Below, one piece after another: positions 6,755-15,500 of a stretch of 64,000 nt of DNA. A program made the position numbers and the translations under genes. The notes below the pieces were generated by a model. That model was not told where the DNA came from. It did not search any database and saw only the letters and a list, made by a program, of their open reading frames with translations. How positions within the stretch are numbered: position 1 is the first letter of the stretch; each line of letters opens with the position of its first letter. The stretch spans positions 1 to 64,000 of the forward strand of contig SVUJ01000009.1 of NCBI GenBank assembly GCA_015063305.1, given 5' to 3'. Source of the stretch: Oscillospiraceae bacterium (GTDB taxonomy: Bacteria; Bacillota; Clostridia; Oscillospirales; CAG-272).

Positions 6755-6935
6755 AATATGTCCTGTGAGAAAGAGCTGTTTGGATAAAGGAACTTGCAAA
6801 AATTGCGATTTTGGGAAGGCTTTTTGTAAACTCAAGCGCAAGATCGAGAAGCTTGATAGAGAAAATGAAGCTTTGAAAAAGGAAAATAAGAACCTTTTGG
6901 ATGAGCTTGAGGCTTTTGAGATTCCCGGATTTTAA
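6744..6935 (+). CDS. Cys-rich zinc-knuckle/coiled-coil small protein
   Basis: 63 residues from the ATG behind AAGGAG. Seven Cys in the first 30 residues (CKICPVRKSC...CKNCDFGKAFC) suggest one or two bound zinc ions. A leucine-zipper-like coiled coil follows (KLKRKIEKLDRENEALKKEN). A small DNA- or RNA-binding dimer is plausible. Confidence 0.6.
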   Translation: MVCKICPVRKSCLDKGTCKNCDFGKAFCKLKRKIEKLDRENEALKKENKNLLDELEAFEIPGF

Positions 6936-6944
6936 GAGGTGGAT

Positions 6945-7220
6945 ATGTTTAAAAAGAAAATTAAAAAAGCTCCCTCGTCGCCTTCGGCTATGTACAGGCT
7001 GCACCTGAACCTCGAGGAATCGAGTGAGCTTCTCGGGCGTGTCCGGGAGCAGATACAAAAAGAGATAGACGGTAACCGTTTATCGAAGGGAACGGCTCAG
7101 AAGATGGAATGGTTCGTGTTTATTACGTCTGAGGTCGATAAGACGGTATGCGCTTATGATGCCATACTCCGGGGATATTTCAATATGGAGAAAAAGAACG
7201 ATGATCAGAGAGAGGATTGA
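6945..7220 (+). CDS. Small helical early protein, unknown
   Basis: 91 residues from the ATG after AGAGGTGG. Basic start (FKKKIKKAP), then two long helices. No known domain. Overlaps the next gene by about 20 nt. Confidence 0.55.
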   Translation: MFKKKIKKAPSSPSAMYRLHLNLEESSELLGRVREQIQKEIDGNRLSKGTAQKMEWFVFITSEVDKTVCAYDAILRGYFNMEKKNDDQRED

Positions 7221-7515
7221 GCTTTGGCGCGAGAGAAAACGTCGGCGCCAACGTATAGGCTGTCTTGTTGACACCTTTTATAATATATCCTTCAGACGTC
7301 CCCTGTGGAAGGGCGACGATAATAGATATAAGTGGATATCCAACGGCCTCGATTACGCGGCGCGGGATAATATCATCAGCAGAGAGGAACGTGATGCGCT
7401 GAAGGCTTATGCTATGCTGAGGATATTTAAGCGTGTCGATTCTGAGCTCGTTCTCAAGGCTGATTCCTCGATCGTTCGCCGTCTGATGAATGAAGTCGGA
7501 TTTACTTATTCTTAG
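7201..7515 (+). CDS. Basic early protein, unknown
   Basis: 104 residues starting inside the previous gene (ATG with GGAG 11 nt upstream; an in-frame start further upstream would lengthen the overlap). Arg-rich N-terminus (RERIELWRERKRRRQR) suggests nucleic-acid contact. Middle part has SREERDALKAYAMLR-type helices. Confidence 0.55.
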   Translation: MIRERIELWRERKRRRQRIGCLVDTFYNISFRRPLWKGDDNRYKWISNGLDYAARDNIISREERDALKAYAMLRIFKRVDSELVLKADSSIVRRLMNEVGFTYS

Positions 7516-7530
7516 AAAGGAGTGTTGAAG

Positions 7531-8184
7531 GTGATAAATTTTAAAGCAAGGAATAAGCTTTACGTTTCTAACGCTTATAGGCCCGAAACGAAGGAAGCGG
7601 CGCAGGGCTTTATTGAGGATATCAAGAAAAGCGCTGTGAAGAGCAGCGGCGAAAAATATGAGCTCGGCTGTAAGCTCCTTGAATTCTATAACAGTAAATC
7701 CTATGCTTCTCGTTCTCATGATAACGACGTGCGAATGGATTACGGTCACTATCTTTCTTGTAATGCTCATTCCGCTGTGTTCTTCGCTGTTTGCGAGATA
7801 GAATTTGGCCTCGATAAGAGCGAGGTTAGTCGTCTTATGAACGTCGTTGATGAATTCGGTAAGCGCGATAAGAGCAAGGGCCTTATTGAAAAATATAAGG
7901 CATATAAGTGGTCCGTGCTTGTGGAGCTGCTGTCTATGAGCCCCGAGGAACGTGAGCTCGTTACTCCCGATATGACGGTCAAGCAGGTGCGGGATCTAAA
8001 GAAAAAATTAGTTGCGACGTCGCAACAAAAGGACGACGAGGAAGAGGATCCTGTTCCTGTCAGAGAAGAGCCGGAGCGGTTCAAGAAGTGTACCAGGCTT
8101 CAGCTTATTGATTATATCGAGAGTCTTGAGGAGCGCATCAGAGCGCTGCATGGAGAGCTCCCGGACGAGAGTGAGGTGGCGTGA
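7531..8184 (+). CDS. ParB/replication-accessory-like HTH protein
   Basis: 217 residues from a GTG 8 nt after AAAGGAG (TTG and GTG codons slightly upstream are possible). The central part (GLDKSEVSRLMNVVDEFG, then a tyrosine-containing helix, then LSMSPEERELVTPDMTVKQV) has the layout of Firmicutes mobile-element HTH proteins that share a helical domain with ParB/RepB-like factors. The end is acidic and then coiled (LIDYIESLEERIRAL). Likely role: binding element DNA for replication control or partition (inference). Its stop overlaps the next start. Confidence 0.6.
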   Translation: MINFKARNKLYVSNAYRPETKEAAQGFIEDIKKSAVKSSGEKYELGCKLLEFYNSKSYASRSHDNDVRMDYGHYLSCNAHSAVFFAVCEIEFGLDKSEVSRLMNVVDEFGKRDKSKGLIEKYKAYKWSVLVELLSMSPEERELVTPDMTVKQVRDLKKKLVATSQQKDDEEEDPVPVREEPERFKKCTRLQLIDYIESLEERIRALHGELPDESEVA

Positions 8185-8411
8185 TGGAATTAGCGGGATA
8201 TAGAGAAACGTTGGCAACTCTTAATGAGCTCTTTCCCGATCGCGTTGCTATTGACGTTGAGGAATGCGCCAGGGCTCTCGGAGTGAACGTTAAGACGGTA
8301 TATACGTCGATAAATAGGGTACATAATCCGCTTCCCACAGTCAATATGGGTACTCGGAAGCTGATGATTCCCCTGGCACGTCTGGCACGTTGGATGTGTC
8401 TGCGAAAGTGA
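8184..8411 (+). CDS. Excisionase/AlpA-like HTH protein
   Basis: 75 residues, start overlapping the previous stop (GTGATG). One winged-helix HTH_17-type domain: IDVEECARALGVNVKTVYTS, then PLPTVNMGTRKLMIPLARLARWM, as in excisionases and AlpA regulators. It probably binds near the attachment sites and directs the integrase toward excision, or regulates transcription. Confidence 0.75.
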   Translation: MELAGYRETLATLNELFPDRVAIDVEECARALGVNVKTVYTSINRVHNPLPTVNMGTRKLMIPLARLARWMCLRK

Positions 8412-8420
8412 GGTGATTAT

Positions 8421-8792
8421 ATGGACCAGGAAGAGCTTTATAAGCGGCAAGAGCAGAGCTGCAAGAGGTATCTTGAGCTTTATGGTGATGATAGGATAGG
8501 CATTAACGTTCGGACAAAATACGGTGTTCTTGAGCCTTATCTCGTATATTGGGCCGAAAGTGTCAAACCAAATAACAAAATTCCGTATCATATTGCCCGG
8601 CAAGAGCTTGATAAGCTATCGGATAATAATGGTTGCGGTACGGTTTACGGTAGGACTCAATGGGGGCCGTATTGCAAATTGATATGCGCTTTCTATAAAG
8701 TGATATCTATCAGAATTCTTGAAGGTCAAGATTCCCGCGAATGTAAGCGTTATATGCACGAAATTCTTGAGGGAGGTAATAGCTATGTATGA
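8421..8792 (+). CDS. Hypothetical early protein
   Basis: 123 residues, good GAGGTGAT site. Mixed helices with several Trp/Tyr (YLVYWAESV, RTQWGPYCKLICAF). No recognised domain. Its last codons overlap the next gene. Confidence 0.6.
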   Translation: MDQEELYKRQEQSCKRYLELYGDDRIGINVRTKYGVLEPYLVYWAESVKPNNKIPYHIARQELDKLSDNNGCGTVYGRTQWGPYCKLICAFYKVISIRILEGQDSRECKRYMHEILEGGNSYV

Positions 8793-9015
8793 AGAGCTTT
8801 GCGAAGCTACAGGCGAAGAGCGTCTTGCCCTCATAAACGAGCTTGAGGATTATGAATTCGATCGTATATGCTTTTATGCCAAGAGCTGTAAGGTCTGTCC
8901 TCTGGCGTTGCATTACGGTAACGGAGATCTCCTCTGTCTTGACTATGCTTCTGTATTCAAAATTAAAGACATATTTAAAAAAGGCGGGTATTTTATACCT
9001 CTGAAAGGACTGTAA
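8785..9015 (+). CDS. Small Cys-containing early protein
   Basis: 76 residues from the ATG behind GGGAGGT. A CxxxxCxxC group (CFYAKSCKVCPLAL) and a further Cys (LLCL) could bind one metal ion. An acidic helix precedes it. A longer in-frame upstream extension lacks a ribosome site. Confidence 0.55.
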   Translation: MYEELCEATGEERLALINELEDYEFDRICFYAKSCKVCPLALHYGNGDLLCLDYASVFKIKDIFKKGGYFIPLKGL

Positions 9016-9016
9016 T

Positions 9017-9190
9017 ATGAAAGTACTTAATCTCTTTTGGTGTTTGATGTATACCTTTTTTGCTCCCGGCAGGGCTCTTTACGCGGTGAATAACGCGAAG
9101 GATCCCGAAGAATTTGACAGACTTTTATTTGGAAAGGGTGATAAAAATGAGGGCGATTCCGCAGAACGAATGTCTGATACCTTATCTTGA
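9017..9190 (+). CDS. 57-residue single-TM early peptide
   Basis: ATG immediately after the previous stop, with GAAAGGACTG as ribosome site. A hydrophobic start (VLNLFWCLMYTFFAPGRALY) is followed by a polar tail. Overlaps the next gene in another frame by 44 nt, so it is less certain than its neighbours. Confidence 0.45.
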   Translation: MKVLNLFWCLMYTFFAPGRALYAVNNAKDPEEFDRLLFGKGDKNEGDSAERMSDTLS

Positions 9191-9602
9191 TATGCACTGT
9201 ATCTGTGCTCATATGTGTCATATTTGCGAGATAGCGGATAGATACCGCGCGAATATGCGGGAGCGTGTGAAGTCCTGCTCGGAGCTCTTTGATTATTACG
9301 ATGTGCTTTTGAAGACACCGAAGGGCGGCGGTTCTGAATATCTCTATAAGCCCCTGGTGCTCAAGCCTGAGGTTATGCGCCAGAGGGGAATAGAGGTAGA
9401 TATGTATAATCAGATCTTTATTGCGACTGACGGCGCCGGTATGTTCTCCTGGAATCCCGGCTCTCAGATAGACGGTTACCTTCTGTCAGATCCGAAAGTG
9501 CAGTATACCTTCGGCAGACAGGATTTTTACGGTATACCGAACAAGAAGGCGGTGGAGAGATTCAATCAGCTCTTTCTTATCGACCTTAATAAATATATGT
9601 GA
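9147..9602 (+). CDS. Hypothetical protein with Cys-rich N-terminus
   Basis: 151 residues from the ATG after GGAAAGGGTG. CxCxxxCxxC near residues 18-27 (HCICAHMCHICE) looks metal-binding. The rest is globular, and I do not recognise it. Last gene before the intergenic leader of the SSB-like gene. Confidence 0.6.
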   Translation: MRAIPQNECLIPYLDMHCICAHMCHICEIADRYRANMRERVKSCSELFDYYDVLLKTPKGGGSEYLYKPLVLKPEVMRQRGIEVDMYNQIFIATDGAGMFSWNPGSQIDGYLLSDPKVQYTFGRQDFYGIPNKKAVERFNQLFLIDLNKYM

Positions 9603-9723
9603 GGTGGTGCTTATGATCTGCGCAAGTTAAAACGAGCTGCTAACGTGCAGCTGTGACGTGTAACGGAAAATTTAACGATAACGAAAAAACAAAATTTTTT
9701 AAAAACGAAAGGAAAAAAATAAA

Positions 9724-10290
9724 ATGGCAGAAAAAGAAATGAAAATTGATAAGGTTACCGGGGAAGTATTTAACGAGAAGAAGACGGCAGACGAGAAAAA
9801 GCAGAATTCGATGCTTGAAACATTAGACTTCGATCCTTATGCTGACAGACGTAATAACGACGATCTGAACGTTACGACCGAGGGCGAGAGTGTTGTATAC
9901 AAAGTCCCGGTTCTTGTAAGAAGATTCAGTAATGCTAAAAAAGAGGATAGAGCTTATTATAACTACGCTGTAGGTTATAAGACCGTTATTAACGGTAAGA
10001 CTATAGCTCAGACTATAGATCTTGAGCCCGCTGCTAAGAGAGCCGACATTTATGATCTGCTCGATGCAATCTTCGGCGAGTCCGAATCAGCTCCTCTTGA
10101 GATTGTAAGAACCGCTATGCATCGAACTCAGAACGGCAGAACCAAAACAACGTACATATATAGTTTCAGAGTCAGCGCGACCGATGAGGACAATGTTGAG
10201 GTGTCCTGCGGTCTTGAGCCTACCCGCGGAAATGCTGATAAGAAGCAGAATCTTATCGCGAAAATGAAGGCGGTGGGTGCTGTTGAATAA
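9724..10290 (+). CDS. Candidate ssDNA-binding protein of the element
   Basis: 188 residues. The acidic disordered start is followed by a beta-rich core (VVYKVPVLVRRFSNAKKEDR, then YYNYAVGYKTVINGK) that could form an OB-like barrel with aromatic and basic residues. No family signature is decisive. The call rests on this layout and on position: last of the early genes, just upstream of the surface-protein cassette, where filamentous phages carry their pV-type ssDNA-binding protein. A purine-rich leader ending in ACGAAAGGAAAAAAA suggests high expression; nearly the same leader precedes the gene at 10528. Confidence 0.45.
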   Translation: MAEKEMKIDKVTGEVFNEKKTADEKKQNSMLETLDFDPYADRRNNDDLNVTTEGESVVYKVPVLVRRFSNAKKEDRAYYNYAVGYKTVINGKTIAQTIDLEPAAKRADIYDLLDAIFGESESAPLEIVRTAMHRTQNGRTKTTYIYSFRVSATDEDNVEVSCGLEPTRGNADKKQNLIAKMKAVGAVE

Positions 10291-10453
10291 CAGCGAAAAC
10301 TGGGTAGACGTCAGATGTCCCCGGTGTCACAAATTATTGCTCTTATATGATGCAAACAGCCGTGGAAGCGTACGAATGAAGTGCCCCAGATGTCGGGCAG
10401 AAGTTGAGATCTTATTTGAAAAAGAAAATATGCGGCCGGAGCTTTCAAAATAA
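10277..10453 (+). CDS. Com-like zinc-ribbon regulator
   Basis: 58 residues starting at GTG (TTG 10283 possible) inside the end of the SSB-like gene. Two CPRC motifs (C14/C17 and C36/C39) around a short hydrophobic hairpin (KLLLLYDANSRG) match the Com family. The Mu member binds mRNA and controls translation of the following gene. Ends just before a terminator. Too short for routine gene finders. Confidence 0.7.
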   Translation: MLLNNSENWVDVRCPRCHKLLLLYDANSRGSVRMKCPRCRAEVEILFEKENMRPELSK

Positions 10454-10464
10454 GAGTCCCTCGA

Positions 10465-10503
10465 GGACCGAATATCTACGTGATGTTCGGTCCTTATATT
10501 TTT
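10465..10503 (+). terminator. Rho-independent terminator ending the early operon
   Basis: GGACCGAATATC with complementary GATGTTCGGTCC, 5-nt loop, then TTATATTTTT. Confidence 0.8.
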
Positions 10504-10527
10504 AAATAACGAAAGGAAAAAAAGAAA

Positions 10528-11091
10528 ATGAAAAAGAGAAAGAACAAAACTGAAAAGAATTTTAAGAAGAAAAGAACATTTAAGAAGTTCTTCGGTGTCA
10601 TAGCAACGGTGCTGCTTTGTACCTTGCTCGTATCGGTAGTAGGCTTTGCTACGTCGGGATTTACGAACGGAGATCCTCAGACCTGGTTCCAGAAGGAACG
10701 TAACCCTGATAACCTTATAGACGTCAAGAATTATCTTCTTGAGGACGGCCGTGACGACGGTAAGGGTATAAAGGTCAAGGTGGACGATGACGGTGTTATA
10801 AAGCTCAACGGTAAAGCGACGTCGGAGAATAATTTCCGTGTAGCTGAGGTCGTGCTCGAGCCCGGTGAATATACCATATCGGGTATCAAGAGCTGTGACG
10901 GTTACGGTATCGAAGTAATAGGCGCGAATAATCTTAACGCCAAGTCCGGTATAAGCAGCGCAACCTTTACTGTCGAGCAGGCAACGACTGTAACTGTAAG
11001 TATCTACGTTACTGAGGAAACTTACCTTTTCAACAAGACCTTCCAGCCTTGTCTTGTAAAGGGTGACGTTGCCGGTGAGATGCTCAAATAA
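10528..11091 (+). CDS. Secreted/membrane-anchored beta protein, first of surface cassette
   Basis: 187 residues. Very basic N-terminus (KKRKNKTEKNFKKKRTFKKF), one hydrophobic helix (22-42, IATVLLCTLLVSVVGFAT) and an external beta-sandwich-like domain. The pattern of that domain (IKLNGKA...VVLEPGEYTISG) resembles carbohydrate-binding-like modules in phage structural proteins. Strong ribosome site shared with the SSB-like gene. Could be the most abundant surface or virion protein; no direct proof. Confidence 0.6.
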   Translation: MKKRKNKTEKNFKKKRTFKKFFGVIATVLLCTLLVSVVGFATSGFTNGDPQTWFQKERNPDNLIDVKNYLLEDGRDDGKGIKVKVDDDGVIKLNGKATSENNFRVAEVVLEPGEYTISGIKSCDGYGIEVIGANNLNAKSGISSATFTVEQATTVTVSIYVTEETYLFNKTFQPCLVKGDVAGEMLK

Positions 11092-11147
11092 AGAAAATAA
11101 GATAATATCCGCCTCTGTAATATTGCAGGGGCGGGAAAGGAGAGAAT

Positions 11148-11831
11148 ATGGATAAACAAAACAAAGGTGACGGAATTAAGATAGTGATATCTTTTATTCT
11201 TATTTTGGCTTTGGGTGTTTCTATGTTTGCAATAATCAAATCCGGCGATAAGCTTCTCTCAAACCTCGATAGCTATTTGGGTATAACCACAGCTCCGGGT
11301 ACGTCTGTTGTTCCCGGTACGTCGGGAAATTCAGGTACAACGGCAACGCCACAGCAGACAACGGTGGCAAAAACGTATGCGACGTCGATAGGTTCTGCGG
11401 GTGGAGTTTATTTTTTGCCAGTCGGATATTTTTATAAAACTATAGACGACGTAACTTATTTTTACGCTGCTTATGAATGGTCACCTGCAACATCTTATGA
11501 TGATTATGAAGGTCCTTCTTCTGTTAAATATAGAGTAAGGGATTATGGAACTTATAGCGGTGTAATAAGGTTTTCTTATGACCTTGAGTCTTTTAATCTT
11601 CCTGAAGATATGTCTGGGTCTTTGTCTGTTCAAGATGGTTATTCAGAATATGGTTTCAGAAACCTTGAGGCTAAAGGCGGTTTTCTTTTTGTATCGTATT
11701 GTTCTATAACCAACTGTAGTAATCCTTTAGTTGTTTTGGATGATCTTGAAATGAATGTCTTCAGTGATAGTTATTATTTTTCTATTACTATAGGCCCTGC
11801 TGGTGACGAACCCGGAGAACTCCCAAGCTGA
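11148..11831 (+). CDS. Single-TM surface protein with Ser/Thr/Gly linker
   Basis: 227 residues: short cytoplasmic start, TM helix at 11-31, a low-complexity linker (about 48-75, TSVVPGTSGNSGTTATPQQT), then a beta-rich external domain with two Cys (YCSITNCSN). Codon use turns more AT-rich in the C-terminal domain, suggesting module exchange. Ribosome site GGAAAGGAG. Confidence 0.6.
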   Translation: MDKQNKGDGIKIVISFILILALGVSMFAIIKSGDKLLSNLDSYLGITTAPGTSVVPGTSGNSGTTATPQQTTVAKTYATSIGSAGGVYFLPVGYFYKTIDDVTYFYAAYEWSPATSYDDYEGPSSVKYRVRDYGTYSGVIRFSYDLESFNLPEDMSGSLSVQDGYSEYGFRNLEAKGGFLFVSYCSITNCSNPLVVLDDLEMNVFSDSYYFSITIGPAGDEPGELPS

Positions 11832-11842
11832 GGTGACCGTAT

Positions 11843-13981
11843 ATGAAAATTAAACGTATAATATGTTTTTTCTTTGCGGTTGTTTTTATCGTGATGGCGC
11901 TGCCATTGTCGGTCGGCGCTAAGACGTCTATGGATGCTACCGACGTATATTCAGACCTTCTCGGAATGAACGTTGATTTTTCCAAGTACAAAAAGAATAC
12001 CGAGGATAAGATTGCTAAGGTCCTTGAGCTGCTTGAGTACGCCTATGACGCAAACGGTAATCAGAACGATTATGGCCTATACGTTTACGTGTATAACCCT
12101 TCCTGTGAGAAGATAAATACGAACTCACAGTATAACACTATACAACTCGCAACCGAGACCAATTCGGGAACTACGGCGTATAAGAAGTATAGGCTTATAT
12201 TTCTTTCAAGGAACAACGGCAACGGCGGTTCTAACGATGCCGAAAATCTTTTTTATAAATTCAAAATAGATCTTCCTTCTTCCTTTGCTTCGGAGCTGAA
12301 TAAAGTTAAGCGCGTTTATCACGTGGTTGACCTTGAACTTCAGTATCCGAACGAGCTGAATCCTCGTAAAACGAATATGGCTATGACGTTTCGTTATACC
12401 GGGTATCAGGGATATCACGGAAGCAGCGGTGCAGCTTCTTCTGCATCTACTCTTTACTGTGCCAGAGATAATCTTGAAACTATCGAAGTAAACCTCAAGC
12501 CCGCGACCTGGAAGACGATAAGCTCGGATAAGGGCATGAATTACCGTTACGAGGTATCAAGTGTATACTTTTCGATTCCGGATTATTATTTCGAAAAGTA
12601 TGGAAATATGGCAGATCCGGAGTACAAAGGACTTGAAACGGTTCACGGTGAATGGTATGAGTATCGAGTGAACGGCTTGGTTACTAATAACGGTTCGCTT
12701 TTTAGTATGGCTGAGGATGTTGAAGGTAAACAAATCTCTTTAAATAAAAATTATTCTTTAGGAAATATTATGGGGACGTCTGTTACAAGTTATGTTTGGT
12801 ATGATGATTCTGTTTCTTTTGGTATTCCTGTATATGGTGGAGGGAAAACAGGTTATAACTATGTTATTTCTGAAAGTAGTAAAACCTGTGGATCAAAATC
12901 TATTGGAATGCTTATGAATTCTTTTTATTACTCTGGGATTTTTGAAAGTGTATCTACATCTGAATTGCAAGAAGAAATATTCGGTGTTTCTAATAACGGA
13001 TATAGTGAAAATGGTAATCAGAAACAGTCTTATTCTAAAGTTGATGAGGGTCGTATGTTTGGTTACAACGAGTATCATATATCGGTTGGTGATAGAAAGT
13101 TGAATGATCAGATATCGTCTTATTCTAAAACGCATAACAAACTTTGGAATTATCTTATTGGTAATGGTTATCTTTATGAAGATGAGATAGGATATGCTTC
13201 TATAAAGCCAATAAAAATGTTAACCGATAATGATTTTAATTCTTTTGAATCTTATGAAAAGCTGGGAAGAAAATTATTTGTTTCCGAGGGTGATGCGGAG
13301 GATATTAAGAGTTATTACGAAGAGGCCACGGCTGATGGCAAAACGACTTATCTTATGCGTTTTGCTGTAACTGATTATTATTGCGAAAAGGTTGGTGCTT
13401 ATGATAATTCAGGACAAAATATTGCCGGTGACCATTACTATTTTGAAAAAACTGTTTTTCAGAACTTCGATATCTTTGAATTTACCTTTAAGAACTCCGA
13501 GGGTAAGCTCACGACCGTTCCTGTTTCATCTAAGCCTATAACAATTACCGGTACAGTAGATAGACCTCTCGGTGAGGGCGGTATACTTGAGGATATTAAA
13601 GAAACTGCAGATAAGTTTGCTGATCTGAAGCCTATTATCAAGTGGTTCATATTGGCTCTTGGCGTTATTCTTCTGTTTGTAATACTCACTTTCTTCACAA
13701 CACCTATTACGACGTTATTTAAGATAATTGTCGCACCGTTTAAGCTTATCGGAAAAGGAATAGAAAAGGCCTCAGAGCATAAACGGTATAAGAAGGAAGA
13801 GGCTCGGAAGGATGCAGAGGAACGGCGAAAGGAAGCTGAAGAGAAGCGTAAGGAAGCTCGGGAAACTAAAGAACGCGATAAAAAGCGAGAGAGTGAAAAC
13901 GATAGACTTCGCAGATTGTTCAATAAGCAGCTTAAAAAAGAAGCTGCAGAGCGAGAGAAAAATAGGAAAGGAGAAAAATAA
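11843..13981 (+). CDS. Large exported protein with C-terminal TM and cytoplasmic coiled coil
   Basis: 712 residues. Signal peptide 1-26 (core IICFFFAVVFIVMALPLSV, then GA/K). A long external region of several beta-rich modules follows to about 570, then a TM at about 598-620 (IIKWFILALGVILLFVILTF), a second hydrophobic turn at 625-636, and a 70-residue Lys/Glu/Arg coiled coil (640-712) in the cytoplasm. A signal peptide, big ectodomain and C-terminal anchor are the known design of filamentous-phage adsorption protein pIII, although the coiled tail is not. The central ectodomain (about 290-480) is visibly more AT-rich than its flanks, as expected for a fast-evolving receptor-binding part. Confidence 0.6.
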   Translation: MKIKRIICFFFAVVFIVMALPLSVGAKTSMDATDVYSDLLGMNVDFSKYKKNTEDKIAKVLELLEYAYDANGNQNDYGLYVYVYNPSCEKINTNSQYNTIQLATETNSGTTAYKKYRLIFLSRNNGNGGSNDAENLFYKFKIDLPSSFASELNKVKRVYHVVDLELQYPNELNPRKTNMAMTFRYTGYQGYHGSSGAASSASTLYCARDNLETIEVNLKPATWKTISSDKGMNYRYEVSSVYFSIPDYYFEKYGNMADPEYKGLETVHGEWYEYRVNGLVTNNGSLFSMAEDVEGKQISLNKNYSLGNIMGTSVTSYVWYDDSVSFGIPVYGGGKTGYNYVISESSKTCGSKSIGMLMNSFYYSGIFESVSTSELQEEIFGVSNNGYSENGNQKQSYSKVDEGRMFGYNEYHISVGDRKLNDQISSYSKTHNKLWNYLIGNGYLYEDEIGYASIKPIKMLTDNDFNSFESYEKLGRKLFVSEGDAEDIKSYYEEATADGKTTYLMRFAVTDYYCEKVGAYDNSGQNIAGDHYYFEKTVFQNFDIFEFTFKNSEGKLTTVPVSSKPITITGTVDRPLGEGGILEDIKETADKFADLKPIIKWFILALGVILLFVILTFFTTPITTLFKIIVAPFKLIGKGIEKASEHKRYKKEEARKDAEERRKEAEEKRKEARETKERDKKRESENDRLRRLFNKQLKKEAAEREKNRKGEK

Positions 13982-13987
13982 GGATAA

Positions 13988-14905
13988 ATGAAAAAAACAA
14001 TTATAGTCATAGCGGTAGTGCTTGTATCGGCGCTGCTTCTTGGCGTATTTGCGACAGGTTCGAATCTGTTCGGTAATAAGGATTGGCTCTCAGGCTTTGG
14101 ATATCAATATGAGGTCGAGGGCAATAAGCTCTCCAATCCTGTTGAGTATTTTGGCAAGGCTGAAATAACTACTCGTGTCATGACGACTTTGGAAGAGGTA
14201 ACGGAGATCTGTAATGATGGACATGAGTTTGTTCTTTTTTACCGTCTTGATGAGCAGCATCCGTCTATCAAGCTATATGATGCCGATAATGGCAAAGTTT
14301 ACTTTGAACAGGCTATTGCCGACCTCGAGGGCGATTATTACGGCGTTTGCAAGACCAAAGGCGGTGAGTTTACAGCTGTAAGCGGTTGCGCCGAGATCCT
14401 GGGAGCTTTTGTGTATCGAAGTGAATACACGAATTTTTCTGATCATTTTGTGAAGGCAATAAAGAACTATAAGGATAGCGGTGATGAATCGCATCCTTAT
14501 TCGGCAGATATCAGACTTGATTCGGACAAGTATTATGTTGCATATCTTTTTACGCCAAGCGCTGAATTTAACGGTAATGATATTGATTTTGAGCTTGAGG
14601 GTATAGAATCTTATAGCTACACGACGACGTCTTATTCAACGTCTACCGGCTATTATAAGTACGTTATATTCAAGCCCGAGTCTTCTAAGGTTACCTTTAA
14701 GCTCTCTATGCTGAATGCTAAAATTCAGATCTATGAGATACCTCAGATAGAGAACAATAACTGGTCGCCCACCGAGAGTACTCCCGGTGAATTTGACGTT
14801 ACCGAGCCTCCTGCAGGAGCTGACGTCACTACAGCTGCAACAACTGTACCCGAAGGAGCTGATCTTCCTCAGATAGATCCCGGCGCTCCTGAAGGTCCGG
14901 CTTGA
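13988..14905 (+). CDS. Anchored surface protein A (paralogue of the protein at 15501)
   Basis: 305 residues. N-terminal hydrophobic helix (IIVIAVVLVSALLLGVFATG) that acts as signal or anchor, external domain (30-260), and Thr/Pro/Glu-rich end. Alignable with the 309-residue protein downstream (YKDSGDESHPYSADIRL with YGDSGYKKYPYVTQLDV; KVTFKLSMLNAKIQIYEI with KLTFVLNSYNCKIEVYRM). Same operon and same leader motif VSALLLGVFA. Function unknown. Confidence 0.6.
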   Translation: MKKTIIVIAVVLVSALLLGVFATGSNLFGNKDWLSGFGYQYEVEGNKLSNPVEYFGKAEITTRVMTTLEEVTEICNDGHEFVLFYRLDEQHPSIKLYDADNGKVYFEQAIADLEGDYYGVCKTKGGEFTAVSGCAEILGAFVYRSEYTNFSDHFVKAIKNYKDSGDESHPYSADIRLDSDKYYVAYLFTPSAEFNGNDIDFELEGIESYSYTTTSYSTSTGYYKYVIFKPESSKVTFKLSMLNAKIQIYEIPQIENNNWSPTESTPGEFDVTEPPAGADVTTAATTVPEGADLPQIDPGAPEGPA

Positions 14906-14917
14906 TAGGAGGACGAT

Positions 14918-15481
14918 ATGAAGAAAAAAAGAAAAGGTTTGAAGATAGCTGTTGCACTTGTGGCTACTTGTGTTGTATCAGCTTTTATGCTTGGAGTTCT
15001 TTCCGGCGGCTCGGGCTCGCTGAAGGTTGTTGATAAAGGTACGTCTTCGACGACTACAGCTGACACTACAGATCCTACGGAATCTACCGAGCCAACCGAG
15101 TCTACCGAAGTAACGGAGGCGACCGAACCAACTGAATCTACCGAAGCGACAGAAGTGACAGAACCAACCGAAACGCCCGATCTTTCGCTTATATCTTTTA
15201 CCGTTGACGGAACGGAATACCAAGCAGAGGAAGGTATGACTTGGGAAGAGTGGTGCGCGAGCGAGTATAATACCGACGGGTATAGCGCTCAATATAATAG
15301 TGGCGTTTATTGCGTTGGGCTCAATAATAACTTTATTATGTATTCCACAAATACATGGGTAAACCCAATCGAAGCAATTACTGAACCTCACTATGAACTG
15401 TGTGGGGGTGCTGAAACGCCTGAAGAAACGTTACCTTCCGACGTACCGATAGATCCCGATGCTTCTGAAGATCCTGTTTGA
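14918..15481 (+). CDS. Anchored surface protein with TE[PSVA] repeat stalk
   Basis: 187 residues: basic start, hydrophobic anchor (8-33) ending SAFMLGVLSGG, about 15 Thr-Glu-x units (45-90) forming an extended stalk, then a small globular head (SLISFTVDGTEYQAEEGMTW, then EEWCASEYN). I have seen similar heads in Clostridia lipoproteins and phage-associated proteins but cannot name the family. Acidic Asp/Pro end. Confidence 0.6.
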   Translation: MKKKRKGLKIAVALVATCVVSAFMLGVLSGGSGSLKVVDKGTSSTTTADTTDPTESTEPTESTEVTEATEPTESTEATEVTEPTETPDLSLISFTVDGTEYQAEEGMTWEEWCASEYNTDGYSAQYNSGVYCVGLNNNFIMYSTNTWVNPIEAITEPHYELCGGAETPEETLPSDVPIDPDASEDPV

Positions 15482-15500
15482 TAAGAAATGAGGTGTTAAT

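Noticed and set aside
14980-15180. Tandem DNA repeat array at the TE[PSVA] stalk
   Set aside because: It is coding low-complexity sequence of a surface-protein stalk, not an independent repeat element.
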